Assembly: GCA_963757805.1 (NCBI GenBank)
Contig: CAVWSM010000006.1
Coordinates: forward strand, 1 to 64,000
From: CAVWSM01 sp963757805
GTDB lineage: Bacteria; Actinomycetota; Actinomycetes; Jiangellales; Jiangellaceae
Direction: 5' to 3'
DNA length: 64,000 bases
Made by a program: the position numbers and the translations under genes. A model generated the notes under the pieces. It was not told the DNA's origin and did no database searches. It saw only the letters and a list, made by a program, of their open reading frames with translations. Positions 18,171-27,284 of the stretch are shown here, piece after piece (position 1 is the first letter of the stretch; the number at the start of each line of letters is the position of its first letter).

Positions 18171-19408
18171 CCGAGCCGGTTGTCCTCGACACCGTCGACC
18201 GTGCCGTCGCCGACATCGCGGCGGGCCGGGCCGTGGTGGTGGTCGACGACGAGGATCGCGAGAACGAGGGCGACCTGGTCTTCGCGGCGCGCAAGGCGAC
18301 ACCCGAGCTCATTGCGTTCATGACGCGGCACACGAGCGGGGTGATCTGCGCACCCGTGGTCGGATCGATCCTCGACCGGCTGAAGATTCCGCTCATGACG
18401 CCGCACAACGAGGAACGGATGCGGACCGCCTACACCATCTCCGTCGACGCCCGAGACGGCATCACCACCGGCATCTCCGCCGCCGACCGGGCGCACACGG
18501 TACGTGTCCTCGCCGACTCGGCCACCGAGCCGTTCGACCTCGTCCAGCCAGGTCACGTGTTCCCGCTCCGCTACCGCGAGGGTGGTGTGCTCGTGCGCCC
18601 GGGTCACACCGAGGCATCCGTCGACCTCGCGCGCCTTGCCGGGCTCACCCCGGCCGGGGTGATCGCCGAAATCGTCAATGACGACGGCACGATGAAGCGC
18701 GGGCCGGACCTGCGGGCGTTCGCCGACGAGCACGGCCTCGCCATGATCTCGATAGCCGACCTGATCGCCTACCGGAGGCGGCACGAGGTGCTCGTCAGTC
18801 GGGTCGCCGAGACGCGGCTGCCGACGGAGTTCGGCGAGTTCCGCGCCATCGGATACCTCGACACTGTCGACGGCGTGGAGCATGTAGCGCTGATCCGCGG
18901 CGAGATCGGCGATGGCAACGACCTTCTGGTCCGGGTGCACTCCGAGTGCCTGACCGGCGACACGTTCGGCTCGCTGCGTTGCGACTGCGGGCCACAGCTG
19001 CGCTGGTCGTTGCGCGCCGTCGCCGAGGCGGGCCGCGGCGTCGTGGTCTACCTGCGCGGGCACGAGGGCCGCGGGATCGGGCTCGGGCCCAAACTGCGGG
19101 CGTACGAGCTGCAAGACGGCGGCCACGACACCGTCGACGCCAACCTCGAGCTGGGGTTGCCGGCCGACGCGCGTGACTACGGCATCGGCGCGCAGATCCT
19201 CGCCGACCTCGGGGCAAAGTCGTTAAGACTCATCACCAACAACCCGGCCAAGCGGGCTGGCCTGGAAGGCTATGGCATGCGCGTCGTCGAGCGGGTGCCG
19301 ACCTCCGTGGGCGAGTCCGCGTACAACCGCAACTATCTGCGCACCAAGCGCGACCGGATGGGCCACGAGCTGCTGCTGCAGGCCGAGCTGGAAGGGAAGT
19401 CGACATGA
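18167..19408 (+). CDS. ribBA: Bifunctional 3,4-dihydroxy-2-butanone 4-phosphate synthase / GTP cyclohydrolase II
   Basis: 413 residues; the ATG at 18167 overlaps the ribM stop (ATGA). The N-terminal RibB half has DDEDRENEGDLVFAA and RHTSGVICAP, acting on ribulose 5-phosphate. The C-terminal RibA half has the zinc cysteines in SECLTGDTFGSLRCDCGPQL and the GTP site YLRGHEGRGIGLGPKL, then LITNNPAKRAGLEGYG. It supplies both precursors of riboflavin. The frame is intact and ribH starts within its stop. Confidence 0.95.
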   Translation: MTEPVVLDTVDRAVADIAAGRAVVVVDDEDRENEGDLVFAARKATPELIAFMTRHTSGVICAPVVGSILDRLKIPLMTPHNEERMRTAYTISVDARDGITTGISAADRAHTVRVLADSATEPFDLVQPGHVFPLRYREGGVLVRPGHTEASVDLARLAGLTPAGVIAEIVNDDGTMKRGPDLRAFADEHGLAMISIADLIAYRRRHEVLVSRVAETRLPTEFGEFRAIGYLDTVDGVEHVALIRGEIGDGNDLLVRVHSECLTGDTFGSLRCDCGPQLRWSLRAVAEAGRGVVVYLRGHEGRGIGLGPKLRAYELQDGGHDTVDANLELGLPADARDYGIGAQILADLGAKSLRLITNNPAKRAGLEGYGMRVVERVPTSVGESAYNRNYLRTKRDRMGHELLLQAELEGKST

Positions 19409-19880
19409 GTGGTGCGGGTGCACCCCGTCTGGAGCATCGCGACGGAGGGGAGCTGCGGGTCGCCGTCGTCGCGGCGCAGTGGCACGAGCAGGTGATGGAC
19501 GCGCTCGTCGCGGGTGCGTTGCGCGGCCTCGCCGAGGACAAGGTGCGCGATCCCGTCGTGATCCGGGTGCCTGGGTCGTTCGAGCTGCCGGTTGCCGCGG
19601 CGCGGCTGGCTCGGCACGGCTACGACGCCGTCGTCGCGCTCGGAGTAGTGATCCGCGGGGAGACTCCGCACTTCGACTACGTCTGCCAGGCGGCGACGAT
19701 CGGCCTCACTCAGGTGAGCGTCGAGACCGGAGTGCCCGTCGGCTTCGGCGTGCTCACGTGCGACACCGTCCAGCAGGCGTTGGACCGGGCCGGGCTACCC
19801 GACTCCAAGGAGGACAAGGGGTACGACGCAGCGCAGGCGGCCATCGCACGGCGTGCGCGCTGCGCGACGTCTACGCCTGA
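19405..19880 (+). pseudogene. ribH: 6,7-dimethyl-8-ribityllumazine synthase, C-terminal frameshift as read
   Basis: ATG overlaps the ribBA stop. Core motifs: VVAAQWHEQVMDALVAGAL, VPGSFELPVAA, ALGVVIRGETPHFDYVC and PVGFGVLTCDTVQQALDRAG. Near 19845-19855 one base is missing; in the neighbouring frame the expected ending ACALRDVYA and stop at 19880 appear. As read, the frame instead runs through the downstream hairpin into hisE, creating a false RibH-HisE fusion. The enzyme joins the RibD product to dihydroxybutanone phosphate. It is the last riboflavin gene of the operon. Confidence 0.9.
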
Positions 19881-19897
19881 CTGCCCGCGGACTCGGA

Positions 19898-19955
19898 CGA
19901 TCAAGGAAGATTCCGGCATCGCGATCGACCCGGGAGCCGGAATCTTCCTTGATCG
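19898..19955. terminator. 20-base-pair hairpin after ribH (GATC-ended palindrome family)
   Basis: Perfect 20-base arms at 19898-19917 and 19936-19955 with an 18-base loop. It begins CGATCAAGGAAGA and ends TCTTCCTTGATCG. The same outer sequence occurs in the hairpin at 53531-53587. Position after the last riboflavin gene suggests transcription termination. Confidence 0.75.
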
Positions 19956-20025
19956 ACTGCCGGCCGCAGGGACCGGACCCGTTCTTGCGTACGCTGATCG
20001 GCGGACTGCCACCGAAGGGACCCGC

Positions 20026-20289
20026 GTGAAGACGTTCGACGGCCTGTGGGTCGAGCTCGCCGCCAAAGTTGCCGATGGAGCCGAGGGCTCGGGCACGGTC
20101 GTGGCGGTGCGGCAGGGCGTCCACGAGGTGGGGAAGAAGGTCGTCGAGGAGGCAGCCGAGGCCTGGATGGCGGCCGAGCACGAGTCGCCGGAGCGCGCGG
20201 CGGAGGAGATCTCCCAGCTGCTCTACCACGTGCAGGTGCTCATGCTCGCGCGCGGCATCACCCTGCAGCAGGTCTACGAGCATCTGTGA
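20026..20289 (+). CDS. hisE: Phosphoribosyl-ATP pyrophosphatase
   Basis: 87 residues from the GTG at 20026 (VKTFDGLWVELAAKVADG). The MazG-like metal-binding helix KVVEEAAEAWMAAEHE and the EEISQLLYHVQVLMLARG segment identify HisE. It hydrolyses phosphoribosyl-ATP to phosphoribosyl-AMP, the second step of histidine synthesis. Its length is normal for the free-standing enzyme. hisG follows 53 bases later, the usual actinobacterial pair. The in-frame link to ribH is caused by an indel upstream and is not real. Confidence 0.94.
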   Translation: MKTFDGLWVELAAKVADGAEGSGTVVAVRQGVHEVGKKVVEEAAEAWMAAEHESPERAAEEISQLLYHVQVLMLARGITLQQVYEHL

Positions 20290-20342
20290 GCACGCCCGGA
20301 TACCGGCCCGATGCTGACCACACTCCGTACGAGGAGACCACC

Positions 20343-21203
20343 ATGCCCAACGGACCCACCCTGCGGATCGCAGTGCCCAACAAGGGGATGCTGGCCGAAC
20401 CGGCCGCCGAGATGCTGCGCGAGGCCGGCTACCGGCAGCGATCGGACGCGCGTGACCTGATGCTCGTCGACCCCGACAACAACACCGAGTTCTTCTTCCT
20501 GCGCCCGCGCGACATCGCCGTCTACGTCGGATCGGGCACCCTTGATGTCGGGATCACCGGCCGCGACCTGCTGATCGACTCGGGCGCGGCGGCCGAGGAG
20601 ATGCTCAGCCTCGGGTTCGGCGGGTCGACCTTCCGGTTTGCGACCACGCCGGGCACGGCGGCGGATGTGAACGGCCTCGCCGGTCTGCGGGTTGCCACTT
20701 CGTTCGCCGGCATCGTCGGCGCGCACCTGGCTGATCACGGCGTCGCTGCGTCGGTGATCCGGCTCGACGGCGCGGTCGAGACGGCGGTGCGTCTCGGAGT
20801 TGCCGACGCGATCGCCGATGTGGTCTCGACGGGTACGACGCTGCGCCAGGCAGGCCTCGAGATCGTCGGCGAGCCGATCCTCGTCTCGGAGGCCGTGCTC
20901 ATCCGCCGCAGCGATGCGCCCGAGCACCCTGCGGTTGGCCAGCTGGTGCGCCGGCTGCAGGGCGTGTTGGTGGCGCGGCGCTACGTGATGATGGACTACG
21001 ACATCCGCACCGAGAAGGTCGAGGAGGCCTCGGCGCTCACGCCCGGCCTGGAGTCGCCGACCGTCTCGCCGCTGCACCGCGAGGGCTGGGTCGCCGTACG
21101 CGCCATGGTCCCGCGCGCCGACGCGCAGCGGGTCATGGACGACCTGTGGGACATCGGCGCGCGGGCGATCCTGGTTACCGACATCCACGCGTGCCGGATC
21201 TAG
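20343..21203 (+). CDS. hisG: ATP phosphoribosyltransferase
   Basis: 286 residues from the ATG at 20343. It starts the histidine pathway by joining ATP and PRPP. The catalytic domains are shown by LRIAVPNKGMLAEPAAEML, VYVGSGTLDVGITGRDLL, and the PRPP-binding loop DAIADVVSTGTTLRQAGL. The C-terminal EGWVAVRAMVPRADAQRVMD is the ACT-like domain of the long form, so feedback control by histidine without HisZ is expected. The frame is intact. Confidence 0.95.
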   Translation: MPNGPTLRIAVPNKGMLAEPAAEMLREAGYRQRSDARDLMLVDPDNNTEFFFLRPRDIAVYVGSGTLDVGITGRDLLIDSGAAAEEMLSLGFGGSTFRFATTPGTAADVNGLAGLRVATSFAGIVGAHLADHGVAASVIRLDGAVETAVRLGVADAIADVVSTGTTLRQAGLEIVGEPILVSEAVLIRRSDAPEHPAVGQLVRRLQGVLVARRYVMMDYDIRTEKVEEASALTPGLESPTVSPLHREGWVAVRAMVPRADAQRVMDDLWDIGARAILVTDIHACRI

Positions 21204-21229
21204 GGCGTGCCCGGCTACCGTTCTCGGTC

Positions 21230-21850
21230 ATGACGATGGAGCATCAGCCTTCGGACCCAGGTCGCCCACCAGAGCTGCGAGCGAGTGACCAGGATCGGGA
21301 CAACGCTGCCGCCGTCGTACAGGATGCCCACGCCGATGGGCGCCTCGACTTCAGTGAGCTCGAGGAGCGCCTCGAGCAGATCTACGTGAGCAAGACGCGG
21401 ACAGAACTCGAGCGGGTCACTGCGGACCTCGTGCCGTACGGCTATCGCGGCACGTCCGACGTCCTCACCCTGCGCACGAAGAACACGTCGGAGACACGCG
21501 ACGGCGAATGGCGAGTGCCGCCGCGCATCATCGCGATCACCGGGAACGCCCCGGTGCGGCTCGATTTCACCGCAGCTGTCGTGCGCCTGTCGGAGATCCT
21601 GGTTGAGGTGCACACCAGGAACGCGCCCGTTGTCCTGGTCGTGCCGGAGGGTTGGCGCATCGAGATCGACGAGATCCAGAAGGTCAATGCGGGCGTGAAG
21701 GACAAGACAGGCCCTCCTCGACCGGGAACGCCGCGGGTGCGGATCACCGGTGAGACCAAGAACGCCCCAGTCGTGATTCGGCATCCTCGCCGGCCGGCGC
21801 TGGTGGTGGCCGTTCGGCTCGTCACGGTAAGTCCTCGCCGCAGACGATGA
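21230..21850 (+). CDS. DUF1707 domain protein
   Basis: 206 residues from the ATG at 21230. The N-terminal segment ELRASDQDRDNAAAVVQDAH followed by GRLDFSELEERL and TRTELERVTADL is the DUF1707 (SHOCT-like) module, found widely in actinobacteria and often linked to cell-envelope or signalling proteins. The C-terminal half is beta-rich with two similar NAPV stretches (GNAPVRLDF, RNAPVVLVV, KNAPVVIRH), as in cell-wall-active antibiotic response-type beta helices. No membrane helix is clear. Function is unknown. The last codons overlap the end of the convergent kinase gene, so the true end may be a little earlier. Confidence 0.8.
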   Translation: MTMEHQPSDPGRPPELRASDQDRDNAAAVVQDAHADGRLDFSELEERLEQIYVSKTRTELERVTADLVPYGYRGTSDVLTLRTKNTSETRDGEWRVPPRIIAITGNAPVRLDFTAAVVRLSEILVEVHTRNAPVVLVVPEGWRIEIDEIQKVNAGVKDKTGPPRPGTPRVRITGETKNAPVVIRHPRRPALVVAVRLVTVSPRRRR

Positions 21851-22419
21851 ACTCACGCTCCGGGTGGTGTGGCAGCGAAGGGTCGCCATCGACACACAGG
21901 TCCGCCCGCTCCCGGGTCCGCTCGCGCGCGAAGTGCGCCGCCTCCAGCTCCGCCCACCGCAGCCACTCGGCGCGCAGCGCCTCACCGTCTCGGGCGATGC
22001 CTCTTTGCAGCCGCAGCTCACGGCGGCGCTTCAACCCAGATGCGCAGGGTCGCGTACGGATCGACGCCGCGCTGCGCCGACCCGCATCCCTCGACGACCA
22101 GCGCTTCGGCGACCGGCACGTCGTGCCACTCCGCGAACGCGCCCGCTGCCCAGTCGTACCGCTGATACCGCCCCGGGCGCCCGGCGGCGAGTGGCTCGAG
22201 CACCCAGCCGTACAGCCGCTTCCACACCCCGTCGAGCCCGGACCACCCTTCGTACAGATCGTCCATGTGCACCACCTGCACATCGCCGAGCGCACTGGCG
22301 ACCCGACCCGCAAACGTCGTCTTTCCCGACCCGGCCGGCCCGTCGACGCACACGAGCCGTACGGGCCCCAGGCGCGGTGGTGCCGACATGACCTGCGCGG
22401 CGAGCGCCGCGAAGGTCAC
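21822..22419 (-). pseudogene. P-loop kinase, uridine kinase-like, one frameshift as read
   Basis: The GTG at 22419 overlaps the stop of the upstream PLP-enzyme gene (GTGA), implying coupling. The Walker A motif is VCVDGPAGSGKTTFAGRVA and the Asp pair of the acceptor site is VVHMDDLYEGWSG; YDWAAGAFAEW and ALVVEGCGS follow. The frame breaks near 22020; the other frame reads GEALRAEWLRWAELEAAHFA to 21822. The total length (about 199 codons) fits one indel. It probably phosphorylates a nucleoside or similar small molecule; the substrate is not known. Confidence 0.8.
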
Positions 22420-23648
22420 AGGAAGCACTGGCCCTCGCCACGGTAGGTCGGCACCGATGCGATGACCCCGTCGCCCTTCGCGCGGTGAATCAGGTGGTAC
22501 GTGGTGAAGTGCTCGGCCAGCTCGCCGGCCTTGGCGTGCCGGAACCACACCCGGTCGCCGACGCGCAGTGAGTCCGCGGCCGCGCCACGTAGGGGTGTCT
22601 GCACCTCGCCTGCACCTTCGAGCGCGTCGAACCGGAGTCCTGCCGGCAGCCAGGGAGTGGGCAGCCGGTCCTTGCCCGCCGGCCCGCTTGCGACGTACCC
22701 GCCACCCAGCACCGTCGCGACTCCCGCCCTTGGCCGTCGCACGACCGGCAGTGCAAACAGCGCCGCGGGCGCCGGCTGAAAGGTGGAGTAACCGTCGAAC
22801 AGCCGCGGCCCCAGCAGCCCCGACCCCGCCGCAACCTCGGTCACGCTCGGTTCCCCCGCGGTCGTCTCGACCGACCCGGTGCCGCCGCCGTTGACGAACT
22901 CGAGGTCGGCGATTGCGCGTACGGCTTCGACCACCGCCGCGCGTCGCAGGGCAACGTCCGGCCGTGAACGGCGCTGCATCTCGCGTACGGCCCGACCGCG
23001 TGCCGGATTGCCCGGTGGGGCGTCCGGTACACCCGCGATCTGCGACTCGTACGCCATCAGGCCCACAAGCCGGAAACCCGGCCGGCGCACCACATGCTCA
23101 GCCAACGTCTGCAGCTGCGCCGCGGTGCGCAAAGGGGAGCGCAGCGCGCCCAGCCGTACGCGCCCGCCGAGCGGCTGCCACGACACGTCCAGCTCGAGGC
23201 AGACGCGGATCTCGGGCCGCCTATCGGCAGGACTAACGGAGTCGACGAGATCGAGCTGCGCGACATCGTCGACCATGATCGTCACAGCGGCAGCGGTTGC
23301 CTCGCTCGCGGCGAGCCGGACGATTGCGGCGCGGTCGGCCGTGGGGTACGCGACGACGATGTCCTCGCTGACCCCAAGCTCGGCCAGCCAGAGCGCCTCG
23401 GGCAGCGTGTAGGCAAGGACACCCGAGAAGCCGTCCAACGTCAGCACGTCCCCGAGGAGTGAGCGAACCCGGATCGACTTGCTCGCCACCCGGATCGGCT
23501 TGCCCATGGCCCGCTCCACCAGCGAGCGACTGTTGGCGTAGAACGCGTCGAGGTCCACGATCGCCAACGGCGGGTCCAGGTGAGCGGTGGCTGCGTCGTA
23601 CCGCTCGCGCAGCACCGTGCCGTCGTCTGTCGTCAGGCCGTATGTCAT
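22416..23648 (-). CDS. PLP-dependent amino acid deaminase/aldolase (alanine racemase / D-threonine aldolase fold)
   Basis: 410 residues. The N-terminal PLP barrel begins LAIVDLDAFYANSRSLVERA and the cofactor lysine is probably K57 in RVASKSIR. The cofactor phosphate region includes EFVNGGGTGSVE. The C-terminal beta domain (RAGVATVLGGGYVASGPAGK, DRVWFRHAKAGELAEHF) matches D-threonine aldolase/D-serine deaminase-like proteins with a metal site near the C-terminus. It likely acts on a D-beta-hydroxy amino acid. Intact frame. It is the first gene of a two-gene leftward unit with the P-loop kinase. Confidence 0.85.
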   Translation of the reverse strand: MTYGLTTDDGTVLRERYDAATAHLDPPLAIVDLDAFYANSRSLVERAMGKPIRVASKSIRVRSLLGDVLTLDGFSGVLAYTLPEALWLAELGVSEDIVVAYPTADRAAIVRLAASEATAAAVTIMVDDVAQLDLVDSVSPADRRPEIRVCLELDVSWQPLGGRVRLGALRSPLRTAAQLQTLAEHVVRRPGFRLVGLMAYESQIAGVPDAPPGNPARGRAVREMQRRSRPDVALRRAAVVEAVRAIADLEFVNGGGTGSVETTAGEPSVTEVAAGSGLLGPRLFDGYSTFQPAPAALFALPVVRRPRAGVATVLGGGYVASGPAGKDRLPTPWLPAGLRFDALEGAGEVQTPLRGAAADSLRVGDRVWFRHAKAGELAEHFTTYHLIHRAKGDGVIASVPTYRGEGQCFL

Positions 23649-23884
23649 GCGCGCACGTTATCGATGCCCGATGTGGGCTTACGACTCAACCAGCAGTCGG
23701 GATAGGCGTGATGTTACATATCCTCGGACTGTCGTTCCATGGTCGGTCGTCGGTCCAGTCGTCTGTGGTACGCGGCATCACCGGCATGGTTGTCATGGTG
23801 CCCTCCCTGGGCGTGGGTTGCACCAGAGTGCCCGAGCCGGGCGATGGCGCGGCAGGATCGTCCACAAGCACTCGGGAGGCCAGG

Positions 23885-24472
23885 ATGACCATCGCGATAA
23901 TCGGCACAGGGAAGATCGGCGGCACCTTGGGGCGCGCGCTCGCACGGGCGGGCCTCGATGTCGTCCTTGGGTCACGCAATCCTGCTGGTTCGATGGCAGC
24001 AGGTGACACACCGGCGAAGTTGGTCACCGTCGGCGAGGCCGTCGCCGCCGGAAACGTGGTGTTGCTGGCGCTGCCGGCGCGGGAGGTGGCCGCGTTCCTG
24101 CGCGCCCACGGGTCGGCGTTGGACAGCAAGCTGATCGTGGACGCCACCAACAACTTTCCCGGTCCGGTACTGCACAGCGCTGTTGCCGTCGCGGAGGATG
24201 CCCCTGGCGCCCGCTACGCGCGCGCGTTCAGCAGCCAGACGTGGGAGACCTACGAGCGGCCGACCTGGGACGGCGTTCGAGGCGATTTGGTCTTCACTTC
24301 GGAGGAGGCGGACCGGTCCACGGTCGAGGAGTTGATCGATGCCGTCGGCCTGCGCCCGGTGTACCTCGGCCCAGGCCAGCAGGATCTTGTCGACGCCGTG
24401 CTCCGGCTGCTCGTGCCTGAGTGGGCCGAGCATGGCCGCCACGTCGGCCTGCGGATCCTCACCGACGACTGA
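23885..24472 (+). CDS. NADPH-dependent F420 reductase-like oxidoreductase
   Basis: 195 residues from the ATG at 23885, preceded by GGGAGG. The Rossmann motif GTGKIGGTLGRALA (residues 7-20) is followed by VVLGSRNP, typical of NADP binding, then VLLALPAREV and IVDATNNFPGP. The family (F420_oxidored) includes F420H2:NADP oxidoreductases and related imine or ketone reductases. It stands alone; 236 bases upstream hold no gene. Substrate is unproven. Confidence 0.82.
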   Translation: MTIAIIGTGKIGGTLGRALARAGLDVVLGSRNPAGSMAAGDTPAKLVTVGEAVAAGNVVLLALPAREVAAFLRAHGSALDSKLIVDATNNFPGPVLHSAVAVAEDAPGARYARAFSSQTWETYERPTWDGVRGDLVFTSEEADRSTVEELIDAVGLRPVYLGPGQQDLVDAVLRLLVPEWAEHGRHVGLRILTDD

Positions 24473-24500
24473 GCCAGCCGGGCGAGTGATGCCACTGAGC

Positions 24501-25014
24501 TCAGATGCGCGCCCAAGCACCGATCAGCGGAGGCAGGATCTGGATGCCATCCTGGGCCAGCAATTCAGCGCGCAGGCGTTCCTCCAACGTGTCGATCTCA
24601 ACCTCCTCCGCAGACGCGGTGCCGAGGTGTTCGAGGAAGGGCAGGAGACTGCGGACAGTGCCGGCGAGGTACGCGTACCCAGGCCAGTCCGCACCGCCCC
24701 CGATCGGCGTATCGAGACGCAGTGCGGGGGCGGGCAGCCCCGCTGCCAGATACGTGCGGTACAACTTCAGACCCATCTGCACATCGGGCCCGGGTGCACC
24801 CGGAGGCGGTGTCGTCCACCGGCGTGCCTGCTCATGCACTGGTGCGGGCGGATAGGGGGCTGGTGGGTTGCTCAAATCGCCTTCCTGGAAGGCGACGAGC
24901 CCACCTGGCCGCAGCCGGCTTCGCAACGTGCGAAGGACAGCAGCCGGCTCTGGCAGGTACATCAGCACCCAACGGCCCACCCAGCAGCTGGATGTAGTCT
25001 TCGATGAACGACAT
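24501..25014 (-). pseudogene. SAM-dependent methyltransferase remnant (C-terminal part)
   Basis: From about 24980 down, GRWVLMYLPEPAAVLRTLRS, LRPGGLVAFQEGDL, and the tail GTVRSLLPFLEHLGTASAEE to 24501 read as the C-terminal two thirds of a class I methyltransferase (motif IV/post I region). Upstream the frame shifts (SFIEDYIQLLGG near 25000) and no GxGxG SAM-binding motif is found. The N-terminus is therefore missing or scrambled. Unlike the housekeeping genes here, indels alone do not restore a full gene, so this may be a true remnant. Confidence 0.65.
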
Positions 25015-25303
25015 CGCGGATGTCCACCACGACTAGAGCCTGCCCGAATCTAGCGCTAAGACGCTCGACAAGCGTCAGATATCTCTGCAGGCTCGCGGTC
25101 CTCAGGAGGTGTTGGACGTAGATTGATACTGCATGGAGTCCTCCTGGGAAGCTCATCCTTAGCCTGCTGCGCATAACGAGGATTGTGGTTTCGCGATTCC
25201 AGGGGGATACAACAGTGGTGCTGCCGGGGGTGTGCGACGGCCGTCAAGGTGCGGGCGACCATGACGCTCTCTTCGTTCACGGCCTGGTTGCTAGCCTGCG
25301 CGG

Positions 25304-26218
25304 ATGGGCGCACCGGGTACGCCGGGCATGCGGTTGCAGTTCTACGCGGATCCGGGTGAGTTTCTCGTCGCTGCGGGCGACTGGTTGGCCGTCGACCCGG
25401 TGGTCAGCACTGTTGTCACAACGACCGCGCACCGGGCCGCGGCGCAGGTGGCCGAAGGTGTCGTGCAGCCGGACCGCAACTGGTGGCTGGTGGTCCGCGA
25501 CGAGTCCGGCGATGTGTGTCGGGGCCGGCATGCGGGCCGCGCCGTTCGCGCCGCTATCCGCCGTTCCTGCTGCCGATGCCGGACGCTGCGGCGGGGGCGT
25601 TGGCTCGTGGGCTGCACGAGCGCGGCGAGGAGGTGCTTGCTGTCAACGGGGCCCTGCCCGCGGTTGAGCGGTGTGCCGCCGAGCTCGCGCGGCTTGGCGG
25701 CGGCCGCGTCGAGGTCGCCCAGCACACCAGGCTGCACGAACTCGGCACCCTTGCGCCGCCGGCGCCCGTGCCCGGCCGACTGGTGGCCGCCACGGACGAC
25801 GACCTGGAGCTGGCCATGCAGTGGTTCGCCGCGTTCATGGGCGACGCCGACGAGCAGGCGGGCCGGCCGCGTGGGGCAAGCGCGTATGAGGCGCCCGACC
25901 GTGCGGAGCTGCTGCGCCGCATCCGAGCCGGCTGCCTGTGGTTCTGGGTCGACGAAACCGGGCGAGCGCGTGCACCTCACCGGCGCCACCCCGCCGGCCT
26001 TTGGCGTGGCGCGCATCGCCCCGGTGTACACCCCACCGTCGCAGCGTGGCCGCGGCTGGGCCAGCAACGCGGTCGCCGAGGTGTCTCGGCAGCTGCAGGC
26101 CGAGGGCGCGCGGGTCTGCCTGTTCACCGACCAGGCGAACCCGACCTCAAACAAGATCTACGCCGCCCTCGGCTACCGGCCCGTCGTCGACATGGCCAAT
26201 CTCGTCATCGTCCGCTGA
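25304..26218 (+). pseudogene. GNAT-family N-acetyltransferase, frameshifts as read
   Basis: Starts at 25304 or, more naturally, the ATG at 25328 (MRLQFYADPGEFLVAAGDWL). The central part is read in another frame from about 25550 (PFLLPMPDAAAGALARGLHE, NGALPAVERCAAELARL, ELGTLAPPAPVPGRLVAA) to about 25965, then the first frame resumes with the acetyl-CoA site RIAPVYTPPSQRGRGWASNA and FTDQANPTSNKIYAALGYRP. The long N-terminal domain before the GNAT fold is usual for this subfamily. Substrate unknown. Two indels (near 25530 and 25965) explain it. Confidence 0.82.
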
Positions 26219-26248
26219 CGCCGTGTGCCGCGTACGGTCGTCGGTGTG

Positions 26249-26922
26249 ATGAACGACGCGCACGTGAACGGCGTCCGGCTCAGGTACCGGTCGGAGGGCC
26301 TCGACGGACCACCGCTGGTCCTGCTGCATGGGCGGAGCGCGAACCACAGCGACTGGGACGGGATCACCGAGCGCCTCGCGACTTCGCTTTCGCGTGTACG
26401 TTCCTGATCTGCGCGGGCATGGCGGCAGCGACTACCCCGGCAGCTACGGTCTGCCGGAGATGGCCGAGGACATCGTGGGTCTGCTCGATCACCTCGACAT
26501 CGACAAGGCCGCGATCATCGGCCACTCGCTCGGTGGCATGGTGGCCTACCATCTCGCGGCCGAACCACCCGGAACGTGTCGACGTGCTCGTGCTGGAGGA
26601 CCCGCCACCGCCGCTGCCGCTGCCGCGTCCGGCACTGGTGGAGGACGACTCGACCGGGTTCGACTGGCAGATGATGCGGGACACGGAGCGTCAGTTCGTC
26701 GCCCCGGACCCCGGCTGGGCCGCCAGCCTGCAACGGATCACCGCACCGACTCTCGTCGTTGGCGGCGGTGACAGCAGCCACGTCCGCGCGGAGCAGACCG
26801 CGGCGCTCATCCCCGAAGCGGAGCTCGTCGTCATCGACGTCGGACACACCATCCACGTGAGCGCACCCGAGAAGTTCCTCGCCGCGGTCGAGCCATTCCT
26901 CGACTCCTCGCAACGACGCTAA
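26249..26922 (+). pseudogene. Alpha/beta hydrolase, frameshifts as read
   Basis: ATG at 26249. The oxyanion segment LVLLHGRSANHSDWDGI, then after a shift near 26390 VPDLRGHGGSDYPGSYGL and the nucleophile elbow IIGHSLGGMVAYHLA (Ser), then after a shift near 26565 HPERVDVLVLEDPPPPLP, the acid region TAPTLVVGGGDSSHV and the catalytic His in VIDVGHTIHVSAPEKF. The triad is complete, so the enzyme is probably functional if the indels are errors. The reaction class (esterase, lactonase or C-C hydrolase) is not determined. Confidence 0.82.
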
Positions 26923-27284
26923 CGCCTGGGCGCTCAATCGGCTGTTCTTCGCGCGACTGGGTGATGCGGTACCGGCTACTCGCGGGCCGTTCCGGGCGGG
27001 GACGCGCCCCGTGCTCGATCGGCGGCACCAAAGGGCGTTCCCGCGGGAACGTTGCTGCTTCCTGGGAGCGGCAGATGAGTGAAGTCCCAGCCTTGACGGT
27101 GGTCAAATTAGACCGCAAGCCTGCGTCGCGTACGGATGCGCTGCGCGTAAGTCTCGGTTGATGCTTGACACCGCATGATCGGGTGCCAGGCGATCCGGTC
27201 ATGCTGCCGCTCCCAGGCGGATGCACGTCAGCCGGTTGGCTTCGCGGACAGTCGCATTGCGTGGATCGCCGGGGGGCGAGCCCC
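26923..27284. other. Gene-free spacer with a perfect 16-base palindrome
   Basis: No convincing gene is seen. It contains CGTTCCCGCGGGAACG, a perfect 16-base palindrome at 27036-27051, which recurs with one change at 33090-33105. A 21-base stretch at 27066-27086 recurs at 31382-31402 with two differences. Confidence 0.5.

Noticed and set aside
25483..26922. Single frame joining acetyltransferase and alpha/beta hydrolase pieces
   Set aside because: The two families are complete separately in alternating frames; the joined frame results from indels.
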